Source of the DNA: Candidatus Poribacteria bacterium WGA-3G
GTDB lineage: Bacteria; Poribacteria; WGA-4E; WGA-3G
Assembly (NCBI GenBank): GCA_000406005.1
Contig: ASZN01000010.1
Location: forward strand, 1-64,000
DNA length: 64,000 nucleotides
Reading direction: 5' to 3'
A program made the position numbers and the translations under genes. Below, piece by piece: positions 7,272 to 16,104 of this stretch. Under the pieces are notes generated by a model. The model was not told where the DNA came from. It worked only from the letters and a program-made list of their open reading frames with translations, and made no database searches. Position 1 is the first letter of the stretch, and each line of letters starts with the position of its first letter.

Positions 7272-8361
7272 AAAAATTCCACAACAGACTCAAAAAATGT
7301 GTGCTAATCAGGTCGCCGAAGAGGAGTGCATAATCGAGGCGAAATTGGCGCACATGGATTCCGATCCCGCTTGTCAAACGGTTGTCTCGGTAACCGATGC
7401 GTAAAGCCAACGGTGTACTTATCTGATACTCTACGCCGAGATGTGACTGTCCACCATAACGTTGCTGCCACTGATAGGAGAAGATCAGTTTCCGATTAAA
7501 AACGCGATCGTGAGAATACGCGACACCGATGTTCCAATTCGCTGGAATAGATTCTTTCGGCGCGGATAACGTGTTCCATGTTAAGGTTGTCTTTGAGATG
7601 TCCTGGAGGTTTATGCCGAAGGACATACCGCCGAAGTTCTCCAGACCAAAAAGCGCGTTAAAGTCTGGCAGCCGGATAAGCAGACCCGCATCGAACCCGT
7701 ATCCCCAGCTGCTGTAGTTATAAAGATCAAGATCACCACTGTTCAGGCGTTGTGATATCCATTTGGCGTTCAGGCCGACCATAAACTCCGGCGGTAGCGA
7801 ATCCCTGCCAAAGTTATCCCACCACGATTGACTGACGACCCAACCGGTAGCGAGGGTCAGAATATACGCGTTTTCACTGTCGTTGAGGTAGCCAGCAGGC
7901 GTGAAGTCGGATTCCCTCGGACGGTTTTTGGCGACGTTTCGGCGTTCATCGGCACTAATGTTCGGATCAAAGGCCGGTATGAGCGGGTAGATCGGAATAT
8001 CGTCTACGCCTGCTCGAATCCAGGAGAGTCCGAGGTTGAGTTTTGGCAGTATTTGCTTCGTGCCGCTGATATAGTTGAAGGCGCCTAACCCTGAACGCCG
8101 TGCGGCGTGCATAAGACAGAACTGATAATTGTCGGAGACACCGGCAATACCAGCGGGGTTCCAGTACGTGGCAGTCGCATCATCGGCGATACTGACATAG
8201 GCACCCCCTAATCCGAGTGCACGACCGCCGACACCGTTTGTTAAGAAATCGCCGGTGTAGTTTTCAGCGATAGCCGGTAAAATAGCGATACCACTGCATC
8301 CGATGAGTATCACTACAAAGAGCGTGAGAGGATTAGGTTTTCGTTGTTGTAACTGCGTCAA
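7270..8361 (-). CDS. PorV/PorQ-like outer-membrane barrel protein
   Basis: A 363-residue secreted protein. I place the start at TTG 8361 because AAAGGAAG lies about 10 nt upstream and a good signal peptide follows (QRKPNP, then a hydrophobic core ending PAIAEN); a longer reading would overlap the upstream gene. The mature N-terminus has the PorV/UPF0164 signature: VGGRALGLGGAYVSIADDA, then TATYWNPAGIAG. Strand-like segments fill the rest and the last residue is Phe, as in outer-membrane barrels. In type IX secretion PorV collects cargo at the cell surface. It is the last gene of an operon with the PhyH and SUMF1-like genes. The stop TAG uses bases from a MITE-like repeat. Confidence 0.7.
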   Translation of the reverse strand: MTQLQQRKPNPLTLFVVILIGCSGIAILPAIAENYTGDFLTNGVGGRALGLGGAYVSIADDATATYWNPAGIAGVSDNYQFCLMHAARRSGLGAFNYISGTKQILPKLNLGLSWIRAGVDDIPIYPLIPAFDPNISADERRNVAKNRPRESDFTPAGYLNDSENAYILTLATGWVVSQSWWDNFGRDSLPPEFMVGLNAKWISQRLNSGDLDLYNYSSWGYGFDAGLLIRLPDFNALFGLENFGGMSFGINLQDISKTTLTWNTLSAPKESIPANWNIGVAYSHDRVFNRKLIFSYQWQQRYGGQSHLGVEYQISTPLALRIGYRDNRLTSGIGIHVRQFRLDYALLFGDLISTHFLSLLWNF

Positions 8362-8419
8362 TTGATTTCTACTTCCTTTAAATAAAAAGTGTGAACGGAA
8401 AACCCACGGCATGTCCCTA

Positions 8420-9208
8420 CTACTTTGTGTCGCGTACACAACGGAACCCGACATCACTGCTCAAAAGCGTTGGTTTTTCGGCGAGTCGATTCGCGACGCG
8501 GACGCTTTTTGCGTTGAAACTCCAGGATCCGCCACGTACAACACGCTTTGCTTTGCTCAAACGTGCATCCGTAATCGCCTGTTGGATATTTCCGGCACCG
8601 GCAATTGGGTTGCGTCTCGGGGTACTTGCGTAAGATTTCGGTTGATAGGTATCAAGACACCATTCCGCTACATTTCCCGACATATCACGTAAACCGTAGC
8701 CATTTGCCGGATAAGTTCCGACGGGTGTTGTCCGTTCGTTATGTGTCCCAGATTTTGTATTTTTGTTGTAATTTGCTTTGCTGATGTCAATTGTATCGCC
8801 CCACGGATAGTGTTGTGCGATTAATCCGCCTCGCGCGGCTTTCTCCCATTCGGCTTCCGTGGGTAACCGTTTGCCAGCCCACTTTGCATACGCCATGGCA
8901 TCGTGCCAACTCACCTGGGTTACAGGGTGTTGGTCTGTTGGGGAGGTCCGCATCACTGACACTGGTAGGGGTCGGTGCCCAGTGGCTTCAACAAACCGTT
9001 TGTATTCTCCAACTGTCACTTCATGTACGTCAATATAAAAGGCATTGAGATAGACAGTATGCACCGGCTTCTCATCGCGTTCGCCGGTGTTACTTCCCAT
9101 TTGAAACTCGCCTGCCGGAATTAACACCATATTAGGTGACTGTAAAGACAAGCTCGCGGGAACGCAGAAAGTGCTACAGAGTAAAATCCAGAAGGCGTTT
9201 CTCATCAT
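8420..9208 (-). CDS. Secreted SUMF1/FGE-sulfatase-domain protein without active-site cysteines
   Basis: A 262-residue protein with a signal peptide (1-22) and a complete SUMF1-type C-lectin fold. Motifs are MVLIPAGEFQMGS (27-39), EVTVGEYKRFV, PVTQVSWHDAMAYAKWAGKR, LPTEAEWEKAARGG, DMSGNVAEW and RVVRGGSW, ending GFRCVRD. True formylglycine-generating enzymes use two Cys after the GGS motif; here the stretch is GGSWSFNAKSVRVANR with no Cys. It is therefore probably a binding or structural member of the family and not a sulfatase activator. Its ATG overlaps the stop of the PhyH gene in the sequence TAATG, which suggests coupled translation. Confidence 0.8.
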   Translation of the reverse strand: MMRNAFWILLCSTFCVPASLSLQSPNMVLIPAGEFQMGSNTGERDEKPVHTVYLNAFYIDVHEVTVGEYKRFVEATGHRPLPVSVMRTSPTDQHPVTQVSWHDAMAYAKWAGKRLPTEAEWEKAARGGLIAQHYPWGDTIDISKANYNKNTKSGTHNERTTPVGTYPANGYGLRDMSGNVAEWCLDTYQPKSYASTPRRNPIAGAGNIQQAITDARLSKAKRVVRGGSWSFNAKSVRVANRLAEKPTLLSSDVGFRCVRDTK

Positions 9209-10071
9209 TAAACCCTATTTAGGTCGAAGGCGTTCCAATAGTATTGGTACTGTGTCGATGTCCAATCGGTATAAATTTCGTCCCACGGCATCCGATTGAA
9301 ATGCGGCAATAACGAGCCTTCCGTTACAGGTTTCGAGCATCCTTGATAGCGGTAATCCACGGAGAGGCGGATCCGATCGGGACTCTGGTTCGGCAGTGCC
9401 TTGTGAACGGCATGGCTGTGAAAGAAGAGCGCGTCGCCTAACTCGAAATCCGTCGATACCCAATAGAGACCATCAGTCTCTAACGGTTCTGTATCAATAC
9501 CGAGTCCGCCGGCACCGAATGCGGGTTTTACCGGATATATACCGCCACGATGCGATCCTGCGAGTACTGTCAATCCGCCCAATTCCTTCGGACACGCCCC
9601 GAGCGGTATCCATGCGGTATAAGTTTCCTCAGTGCCTCGGATATGGATGAAATCTTGGTGTGCAGGTGTTGTGTATTTAGTGTTTTCGGGGAACATAATT
9701 CTTCCAATATTCCGCGGATGCACGAGTGTCTTCTCGCCAAAAAGTTTGTCGAGCATGTCCAAGATCGCTGGATGATGCGCGAACGTATGGAAGGATTCCA
9801 AGCATTGGAATTCGTCTAATACGGGCCAATAGCCGTCATCGCCTTCCATGAACGGACCCCCAATACGGATGCCGTCCATGAGTGCGTCGCCACCTTCTGC
9901 CCACCCGTGCCGATGACAGATGCCTAAAAAGTCGCGACGTAAGTTATAGATAGAATCGGCATCAATTAAGCCTCGAAAAAAGAGGTAGCCGTCTTGCTGT
10001 GCCTGCTCCTGAAGTTTATCAGGTTGGTCTAATAGATGGTTTGAAACATTAAAGGGTTCAATTCTTGCCAT
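9208..10071 (-). CDS. Phytanoyl-CoA dioxygenase family protein
   Basis: A 287-residue Fe(II)/2-oxoglutarate-dependent oxygenase of the PhyH family. The iron site is visible: H138 and D140 in PAHQDF, and a distal His at 223 in GDALFFHSHAVHKALPN. The 2-oxoglutarate-binding Arg is in RIRLS near 233-235. Full length for the family. AAGGAG precedes the ATG at good spacing, and a near-consensus promoter lies upstream. PhyH members hydroxylate lipids, halogenate or modify natural products; the substrate here cannot be read from the sequence. It heads a three-gene operon with the SUMF1-like and PorV-like genes. Confidence 0.85.
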   Translation of the reverse strand: MARIEPFNVSNHLLDQPDKLQEQAQQDGYLFFRGLIDADSIYNLRRDFLGICHRHGWAEGGDALMDGIRIGGPFMEGDDGYWPVLDEFQCLESFHTFAHHPAILDMLDKLFGEKTLVHPRNIGRIMFPENTKYTTPAHQDFIHIRGTEETYTAWIPLGACPKELGGLTVLAGSHRGGIYPVKPAFGAGGLGIDTEPLETDGLYWVSTDFELGDALFFHSHAVHKALPNQSPDRIRLSVDYRYQGCSKPVTEGSLLPHFNRMPWDEIYTDWTSTQYQYYWNAFDLNRV

Positions 10072-10129
10072 AATGCGCTCCTTGCTTACAAAAACTGAGG
10101 CGTGTTCGTGTCGTTTGCATTGTAGATAT

Positions 10130-10159
10130 ATTATAGCAACAAAACCGGTGGTGTGTCAA
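10130..10159 (-). promoter_or_regulatory. Promoter for the PhyH operon
   Basis: Read leftward: TTGACA (10159-10154), 18-nt spacer, then TATAAT (10135-10130) preceded by TGC, an extended -10. Both hexamers are consensus. The ATG at 10071 is about 59 nt downstream. Confidence 0.7.
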
Positions 10160-10167
10160 ATGTGAAT

Positions 10168-10228
10168 AGTTTTCAGTACGATTTTTCTGCGAAAAATCTT
10201 TCAGTTGTCAGTTAACAGTTGTCAGTAC
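10168..10228. repeat. TTGTCAGT-type dispersed repeat with hairpin
   Basis: It contains the hairpin GATTTTTC-TGC-GAAAAATC (10180-10198) followed by CTTTCAGTTGTCAGT and a second AGTTGTCAGT. The same layout recurs at 36434-36554. It lies in the 348-nt divergent space between the PhyH operon and the enolase-type gene; beyond the two promoters nothing else is seen there. Confidence 0.5.
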
Positions 10229-10376
10229 TCCGTGAAACAGAAAACCAGAGGACGAGCCGTACCTATCGCGCTCGGGTGGCAAGGTTTTTGACCTGTTAGT
10301 GTTAAACTGCGCGAATTTGCTTCAAAGAATCAGGTTTACCGGGCAGCAATATTTTTCGTGGTATTTGTTGGAGATA

Positions 10377-10385
10377 TGATATAAT
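10377..10385 (+). promoter_or_regulatory. Extended -10 promoter for the enolase-type gene
   Basis: TG at 10377-10378, one base, then TATAAT at 10380-10385. No clear -35 is present. The ATG at 10420 is 34 nt downstream. Confidence 0.5.
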
Positions 10386-10419
10386 AGCGCGATCGTATTT
10401 TTAAATCTTGGAGGACCTC

Positions 10420-11601
10420 ATGCTTAGCATCAAACATCTCGAAGCGATTTCGTTGAATGTGCCATTTTATCATGAACGGGTCAGTCGGCACATGCACCGT
10501 GCATCGACACATGGTGAACGGGTTCACGTTTACCGCGTCGAACTCAGCAACGGTGTTATCGGATACGGTGAAAATTTGGGAGATGAATCGGGGAATATTG
10601 AGCGGATAATCGGACAGAACGCGTTCGCCTGTCTGAACGACGACGGCATCGGATTCGGTATCCAGATGTCGCTGTTCGACGCTATCGGTAAATCGGTAGG
10701 CGTTCCTGCCTACCAACTGATCGGACCTAAGGTTCGCGAAAGGTGTCCTATCTCGTGGTGGGACATTGATATGCCGCCGGAGGATTGGGTGGCAGAAGTC
10801 CAAGAATCCGTCAAACGCGGTTATACGTCTGCGAAGTTGAAAGCGCGTCCATGGCGCGACATCTTCGCGCAGGTGGACGCTGTCGGTGATGCAGTGCCAG
10901 CAGATTACCGACTCGACATCGACTTCAACGGCTTCTTACGGACAGCAGACAACGCGATCCCTGTCTTGCAACAGTTAGATGAACATCCCAACGTCGCTAT
11001 CTATGAGAGTCCGTATTACCTCGGTACGGATGTAGAGGGTGCGGCGCGGTTGCAAGCAGCTGTCAAGAAACGGATTGTTGAGCATTTCAACGAATCCTGT
11101 TTGCATGCGCGGTGTTGTGGCGGCTTCGTCGTCGGTGGTGGTCTGAACGCGCTACGGCGTACGAACGCGCTCTGTTCTTCGTTTGATCAACCGTTCTGGC
11201 TCCAGATGGTCGGCACGGGTATCACAACGGCGTACGCGGTACATCTCGGTGCTGTGCTGTCACAAGCAGAATTGCCTGCGATTACATGCCATGAATTATG
11301 GGAATCGGACTTGCTTGAAACGCGGCTGCCGGTTGTTGACGGAACGATTCAGGTCTCGGAAGCACCCGGACTGGGGATTACGGTTGATGAGACAGCGTTA
11401 GCGGAATACCGCGTGGATCCGTCTACACCAACACCGCAGCAACTGTTCCGTCAGAGTGAATATACCTGTAGGGTGCATATCCCAGACGGTAGTGGTGGCG
11501 AAACGGTTCACGATTTCAGTGGCGAGGATGTCTATTATCCGGCGTTCAGTGATGGGGAGTATCCGGGGTTTGTGCCGGGGGTCTGGATGGAAGTGGTTTG
11601 A
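10420..11601 (+). CDS. Mandelate racemase/muconate lactonizing enzyme family protein
   Basis: A 393-residue enolase-superfamily enzyme. The ATG at 10420 follows TGGAGGA at the right distance; an in-frame TTG 12 nt earlier overlaps that site. The barrel shows the KLK motif on strand 2 (SAKLKARP), a metal-ligand Asp in RLDIDFNG, the next ligand Glu in AIYESPY, and a third acidic residue in RIVEHF. The Lys usual on strand 6 is missing; that segment reads CCGGFVVGGGLN. A mandelate-racemase-like chemistry on a sugar acid or similar carboxylate is most likely. Substrate unknown. It converges with the AAA/nuclease gene, 39 nt away. Confidence 0.75.
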   Translation: MLSIKHLEAISLNVPFYHERVSRHMHRASTHGERVHVYRVELSNGVIGYGENLGDESGNIERIIGQNAFACLNDDGIGFGIQMSLFDAIGKSVGVPAYQLIGPKVRERCPISWWDIDMPPEDWVAEVQESVKRGYTSAKLKARPWRDIFAQVDAVGDAVPADYRLDIDFNGFLRTADNAIPVLQQLDEHPNVAIYESPYYLGTDVEGAARLQAAVKKRIVEHFNESCLHARCCGGFVVGGGLNALRRTNALCSSFDQPFWLQMVGTGITTAYAVHLGAVLSQAELPAITCHELWESDLLETRLPVVDGTIQVSEAPGLGITVDETALAEYRVDPSTPTPQQLFRQSEYTCRVHIPDGSGGETVHDFSGEDVYYPAFSDGEYPGFVPGVWMEVV

Positions 11602-11640
11602 TAGATTATTGAACAGACCGTAACGCATCGGATACCTGCC

Positions 11641-13587
11641 CTAAATTGACGAAGGTTGTTGCTGTATTATAGGAATAACATAACTCCGAATTGTCAAACC
11701 GTCTATTGTCTCCGTCTCAACGCGCGGCGTAGGATTGTTGCGATGATCAAATACAACATAATATCCCTCCCGCGCGTTCTCTAATTTGAGATAGGCAGCG
11801 AGTTGCTGCTTCCCTGCCTGATAATATCTGTCGCCTTCCCATACCTTTGTCTCAACAATGTATTTGCGTTGGTTGTGGACAATCAAGAGGTCTATCCGAC
11901 CGCGCCCAGTCTGGACTTCAAGGAACATACTGGCACCAACAATCTGGACGAAGTGGTCAAGATAGGCGTAAAGGAGGTGTTGACCGACATATTCCTGTGG
12001 CGTATCTGGTACCTGTAAAATACGGAAACCCGCTCGGGCAATGAAATCTTGGAAGTTATTAAGGAGTGCTTCCATCTCAAGCACTCCAGTAGAGGTGAGG
12101 TAATCAATAAAATCATCGCCGTTTTCTTCGGAGAAATACTCACCCTCCAGCCCATTAAACAACGGTTTAAATGCTTGCAAAATGCGATGTTGATATATCG
12201 GGTTGATGATCTCACACATGCCGTCAGTACCTTTCGCAATCACACCATACATCGAGAGTTCGTCCATAATCTCATCGTCCGGGTTGAAACGTAAACCTCT
12301 CTCATAAGAAGCAATTCTCATCAGTACTCTTTCAAATCGGCGGTCCCTACGAATATTGGTAAGTAGATGCCTAATATTGGTATTTCCTTCCTCAAGGAGT
12401 TGGGCGTGCGCTTTTGAAAAATGCCCCATTGTAATTGTCTCGTTTTTAGGAATGTCCATCTCCTCAGTGAGAATCTGCGCGCACCGATTAACGAGGAACG
12501 GTTGCCCAGCCGTCTGCTTGTAGATAGCGGTGATAACTTCAGTATCAAAGGCTTGACCGACTTCTTCGGTATACTGTTCAAGTAATTCTTGGACCTGAGC
12601 AAAGGTAAAATTAGGCAAGTGAAATTCATCTTGGATATTGAAAGGTGAAATTGATCGGTCATAGTTGAGTTGTGTGATGTTTTTGACTCCGACAATGCCG
12701 ACGCTATAGGGACATCGGATTCCCGATTGCTCAAGATAAATGTAGCGGAGCGAATGAAGGAAACCGCGAACAGCATCTGGCGGAATAGCATCAAACTCGT
12801 CAATGATGAGAACAACCTTTTGGAAATTACCCTGATGAGGCAGGAGATGGACAAGCTGCCTAAAGAACTCCATCATTGTAACCTGATTTGTCACCTCTGT
12901 ATTATCTAAAAATTGGATTAACGCTTTAGATGGCGTGATGCTCCGTTTCTTAAAAACGTCCTCAATCTCCTCGCGAAGCCTGTTATAGAAAGAGATGTAA
13001 AAATCAGAAGCGGAGCAATCCACATACAGCTCGAAGTTCAGTTGAATTGGGAAGTACGCATCGACTATGAGCGTATCTATAGCGGAACGGAAGAGGGTCG
13101 TCTTACCAGTCTGTCGTGGTGCGAAGAGGACGATGTATTTGCCTTTTTTCACACGGTCAACAAAATCCGCTATCTCCTCGGTGCGGCTCACAATATAGTT
13201 TACTTCAGGATTAACAGGGCCTTGGGTTCCGAATGTTTTTATTTTTTTCAAACTAAAGGCAGATAGATTCTTATTAGTTCCAGTGTTTGTACTGGACTCA
13301 GCAATTTCTTCTGGATTTTGACTTAAAAACTCAAGTCCGCGAGACGTTATTCGATAATACCCGACTCTGGATCGTTCTATAAGTCCACTGCGCTTTAGAG
13401 GTCTCTCCATCGTCACGCCATCGCTTAACCGTCTCCTTTCATCTTCAGTAAGCGAAAAACGCTCCCTAATCATATTGATAATATCCGAACGGCGATATTC
13501 CTCACCGTCGGCAATATATTGAAGAACAGGTAGCGTCATTTGGGCAGTCGTCGGTATAGGCATTCTTATCGTAATCTCCGATATCAA
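11641..13587 (-). CDS. Winged-helix, AAA ATPase and PD-(D/E)XK nuclease-like protein
   Basis: A 648-residue three-part protein. Residues about 10-95 resemble the Mrr N-terminal winged helix (VLQYIADGEEYRRSDI, ending YYRITSRGLEFL). Residues about 115-480 form an AAA-like ATPase with Walker A APRQTGKTT (156-164) and Walker B VVLIIDEFD (258-266). Residues about 500-640 look like a PD-(D/E)XK nuclease of the DUF1703 type, with D566 and the E579-x-K581 pair. Such AAA/DUF1703 proteins are common in bacteria and thought to be defence or mobile-element associated, without a proven role that I know. An internally deleted paralogue lies at 44913-45674. A good promoter lies at 13637-13664. Confidence 0.75.
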   Translation of the reverse strand: MISEITIRMPIPTTAQMTLPVLQYIADGEEYRRSDIINMIRERFSLTEDERRRLSDGVTMERPLKRSGLIERSRVGYYRITSRGLEFLSQNPEEIAESSTNTGTNKNLSAFSLKKIKTFGTQGPVNPEVNYIVSRTEEIADFVDRVKKGKYIVLFAPRQTGKTTLFRSAIDTLIVDAYFPIQLNFELYVDCSASDFYISFYNRLREEIEDVFKKRSITPSKALIQFLDNTEVTNQVTMMEFFRQLVHLLPHQGNFQKVVLIIDEFDAIPPDAVRGFLHSLRYIYLEQSGIRCPYSVGIVGVKNITQLNYDRSISPFNIQDEFHLPNFTFAQVQELLEQYTEEVGQAFDTEVITAIYKQTAGQPFLVNRCAQILTEEMDIPKNETITMGHFSKAHAQLLEEGNTNIRHLLTNIRRDRRFERVLMRIASYERGLRFNPDDEIMDELSMYGVIAKGTDGMCEIINPIYQHRILQAFKPLFNGLEGEYFSEENGDDFIDYLTSTGVLEMEALLNNFQDFIARAGFRILQVPDTPQEYVGQHLLYAYLDHFVQIVGASMFLEVQTGRGRIDLLIVHNQRKYIVETKVWEGDRYYQAGKQQLAAYLKLENAREGYYVVFDHRNNPTPRVETETIDGLTIRSYVIPIIQQQPSSI

Positions 13588-13636
13588 TTAAAATTCTAGG
13601 GTTTATTGGTACCAGTAGTTTGAAAAATGTGTTAAA

Positions 13637-13664
13637 AGCATAACACATCTAACCTATTTGTCAA
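13637..13664 (-). promoter_or_regulatory. Promoter for the AAA/nuclease gene
   Basis: Read leftward: TTGACA (13664-13659), 16-nt spacer, TATGCT (13642-13637) with TGT just before it. The ATG at 13587 is about 50 nt downstream. Confidence 0.5.
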
Positions 13665-13698
13665 GAAATTTTATCTGATACACACGGATATTAGGAGT

Positions 13699-13754
13699 GG
13701 CGGGGTTACAAACCGTGAAAAAACACCCCAGCAAAACCCTGCAAAGAGGGTTGC
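13699..13754. repeat. Dispersed intergenic repeat, copy 2 of 3
   Basis: GGCGGGGTTACAAACC, then AAACACCCCAGCAAAA, CCCTGCAAAG and GGGTTGC, matching 61301-61357 closely and 1-46 in part. It sits in the divergent space 13588-13887, which also holds promoters in both directions and no other visible gene. Confidence 0.65.
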
Positions 13755-13795
13755 GTAAATGCTGAATAAAAATATAGTAGATTTTCAACGCAATG

Positions 13796-13804
13796 TGTTA
13801 TACT
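13796..13804 (+). promoter_or_regulatory. Extended -10 promoter for the thioredoxin-like gene
   Basis: TG at 13796-13797, one base, then TATACT at 13799-13804. No -35 match at standard spacing. The start at 13888 is about 84 nt downstream. Confidence 0.4.
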
Positions 13805-13887
13805 ATATTTTAAGAAACTATCAACAGGTCTGTAACTGAAAGAGCAAAGTGTCTCTCAATATTATTGAAAATAGAGGGTAATCTGTG

Positions 13888-15264
13888 ATGAAAGCAATTT
13901 TGACGATAGGGATTATGTGGAGTTTGTTGATAACGGTTGTCATAGCACAGGAACAGGTGATACCAGCAATAAGACTGGAAGAGGCACTCGTTCTCACACC
14001 TGAACAACAAGAAAAAAATATTGAGATCTGTACCCAAAATTTGATTAAACTCGGTAAATCCATCGAAGCTTACTTGGAAGTAAATGGTGATTATCCAGAA
14101 TGGCTATCGGATCTTTACCACCCGAAATATTTACCTGAACCAGATGTGTTGATCTGCCCTGGGGATAGAATGGGCGGCAGGGCACGCTTTGCTCGGAACA
14201 TAGACCCGAAAATGCCTGTGAGTTACGGTTACCAATTCCGCTCACAATATCGCGAACGCATCCAAGAAAACCGAACCTTGTATGGCGATGGTGTGCCACT
14301 CATCCGTTGTCGGCATCATGCGAGTCCGGATTTTCACTGCTTAAACCTGAGTTACGATTACAAGATTTCTCGAACTCCGAGCATCTGGGAGGCTGTTCCA
14401 GAACAGTTGTATGACAGCCCTGAAGAAGCGATCGCTGCTATGGAAAAAGGACTTCAGCAACAGCCGTCCAATGAGCGTTTATGCTATTATGTATATCCTG
14501 CGCTTGCGCGACTCTATATCGAAACAGGGCAAGAATACAAGGTTGACGGTGTGGTTGATCTTTTCAAATCAAGTATAAGTACAGACTACCCGCGATATTA
14601 TCTTACCCTCGCAAGGTTGCTTGAGATGACGGACCGGGACGAAGAACTCCTCATGGTTTTCAAAGAACTCGCAGAACAGAATCCAAATGACCGTACCGCG
14701 CATCGCAAACTTGCTGAAATTTATCAAAAATTAGGCGATACTGAGTTGGCAAGGGAACACCGCTTAAAAACCGAACCCTTACAAGCATTCATCGGAAAAC
14801 CTGTGCCTGATTTTTCTGCGAAAGACATCGATGGCAAACCGATCTCGATCGCTGATTACCGCGGAAAAGTGGTCTTACTCGATTTTCGGGCAACATGGTC
14901 AAGCCTATGCCTTGAGGATACACCGAATGTGAAAAAAGTGTATGACACCTATAAAGACAAAGGATTTGACATCATCGGTATCAGCCTTGACAACGATGAA
15001 AAAATGTTGCGAGATCACCTGAAAAAGTATGAGATTCCCTGGCGGCATGTTTATAGTGGAAAAAGATGGGATAGTCCCATCCCACAGCAATACGGCATTC
15101 GCAACGTCCCTTCAGGTTGGTTGATTGATAGAGACGGCACCTTAATCTCTCAGCAAGCCAGCGGAGACGCGTTAGAACGTCTTGTATCAGAGGCAGTGGG
15201 AGTGAAGGTTAATCTCGTCAAACTCATGCTGTCAATACTTGGAAATAATAAGGAATCCAAGTAA
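13888..15264 (+). CDS. TPR and thioredoxin-fold (redoxin/TlpA-like) protein
   Basis: A secreted or anchored protein of 458 residues. AGAGGG precedes the ATG at 13888 (a GTG one codon earlier is possible). A signal-like segment spans about 1-21. Residues 45-150 resemble the soluble part of pilin-like proteins (YLEVNGDYPEWLSDL, then CPGDR). A helical TPR-like part covers about 170-290. A redoxin domain follows from about 305 (GKPVPDFSAKDIDGKPISIADYRGKVVLLDF). The usual WCxxC motif reads W337-S-S-L-C341, so the attacking Cys is replaced by Ser. A normal dithiol oxidoreductase role is thus doubtful. A lipoprotein gene follows 19 nt later. Confidence 0.75.
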   Translation: MKAILTIGIMWSLLITVVIAQEQVIPAIRLEEALVLTPEQQEKNIEICTQNLIKLGKSIEAYLEVNGDYPEWLSDLYHPKYLPEPDVLICPGDRMGGRARFARNIDPKMPVSYGYQFRSQYRERIQENRTLYGDGVPLIRCRHHASPDFHCLNLSYDYKISRTPSIWEAVPEQLYDSPEEAIAAMEKGLQQQPSNERLCYYVYPALARLYIETGQEYKVDGVVDLFKSSISTDYPRYYLTLARLLEMTDRDEELLMVFKELAEQNPNDRTAHRKLAEIYQKLGDTELAREHRLKTEPLQAFIGKPVPDFSAKDIDGKPISIADYRGKVVLLDFRATWSSLCLEDTPNVKKVYDTYKDKGFDIIGISLDNDEKMLRDHLKKYEIPWRHVYSGKRWDSPIPQQYGIRNVPSGWLIDRDGTLISQQASGDALERLVSEAVGVKVNLVKLMLSILGNNKESK

Positions 15265-15283
15265 AAAAGAAAAACGCCGGACA

Positions 15284-16048
15284 ATGAATAAAATGCGACT
15301 GATTTCTCTGATTCTATGCACAATTTTTATGCTATGTGGCTGCGGTTCCGATGAAACGTCTACACCGATAGAACAGACACCACCGAATTACTTTCCTGAC
15401 GCTGTCGGCAGCACCTGGGTCTATCGGAACGCAGATGGACATGAGTGGACACGCGAAATTATTGATGGACACAACACGGAGGAACCGGATTATCAACGCT
15501 TCACTTACACAGAGTCGGGTGCTGACGATGAAACCGACTACTTGAAAGCGGATACTTTTAGGGTCACACAAGACCGAGTTTTTTTGGTTATTGGTGAAAA
15601 TATTGACCGGTACATTCAAAACGAATTGCCGGTTTTGGTTCAAGATGAATTCGCTGGTTTGGAACTTGACATTGCGTTAGAGGCGACCTCGCACCCAGAT
15701 TTCGTCTTCTTCCAGTTTCCATTAAGCCCTAACGTTGAATGGGAGGCTTTCAATACGAAAATCAACGGGAGCCTTGTTTTGCAGAACCTCGTGCTGCTTC
15801 AGATACCAATTGAAGCACAGATAAGCATCAAGGGGAAGGTTATCGCCGAAAGTCCGATTGAAACGCCTGCCGGTAGGTTCGATTCGGCGTATCAGATTGC
15901 GTATGCGTTAGAATTCACGCACACGCTTTTCCCTGAAGCCGAAGTCTTGCGGCAGCATCAGACGATATGGTTTGCGCCACACGTCGGTATTGTTAAGATT
16001 GAAAATGAAAACGGCGTAACAGCGTTAATTTCATACACTTTTCCATAA
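15284..16048 (+). CDS. Hypothetical lipoprotein
   Basis: A 254-residue lipoprotein. The ATG at 15284 is chosen because a lipoprotein signal follows at once (MNKMRLISLILCTIFMLCGC, then GSDE). The mature part starts with NYFPDAVGSTWVYRNADG, the layout seen in secreted beta-rich lipoproteins that measure about 250 residues, and ends with a TPAGRFDSAYQIAY and WFAPHVGIVKIENENG pattern (known from DUF3108-like or similar folds). The exact family is uncertain. It lies 19 nt after the redoxin gene and is probably cotranscribed. Ribosome site weak. Function unknown. Confidence 0.65.
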   Translation: MNKMRLISLILCTIFMLCGCGSDETSTPIEQTPPNYFPDAVGSTWVYRNADGHEWTREIIDGHNTEEPDYQRFTYTESGADDETDYLKADTFRVTQDRVFLVIGENIDRYIQNELPVLVQDEFAGLELDIALEATSHPDFVFFQFPLSPNVEWEAFNTKINGSLVLQNLVLLQIPIEAQISIKGKVIAESPIETPAGRFDSAYQIAYALEFTHTLFPEAEVLRQHQTIWFAPHVGIVKIENENGVTALISYTFP

Positions 16049-16104
16049 ACAATCAAAGAATAGCGTTACGGTTACGACACAAGGGGTATGCCTACTACTT
16101 TTGA

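Noticed and set aside
8420..9208. Calling the SUMF1 protein a formylglycine-generating enzyme
   Set aside because: The two catalytic Cys expected after the GGS motif are missing.
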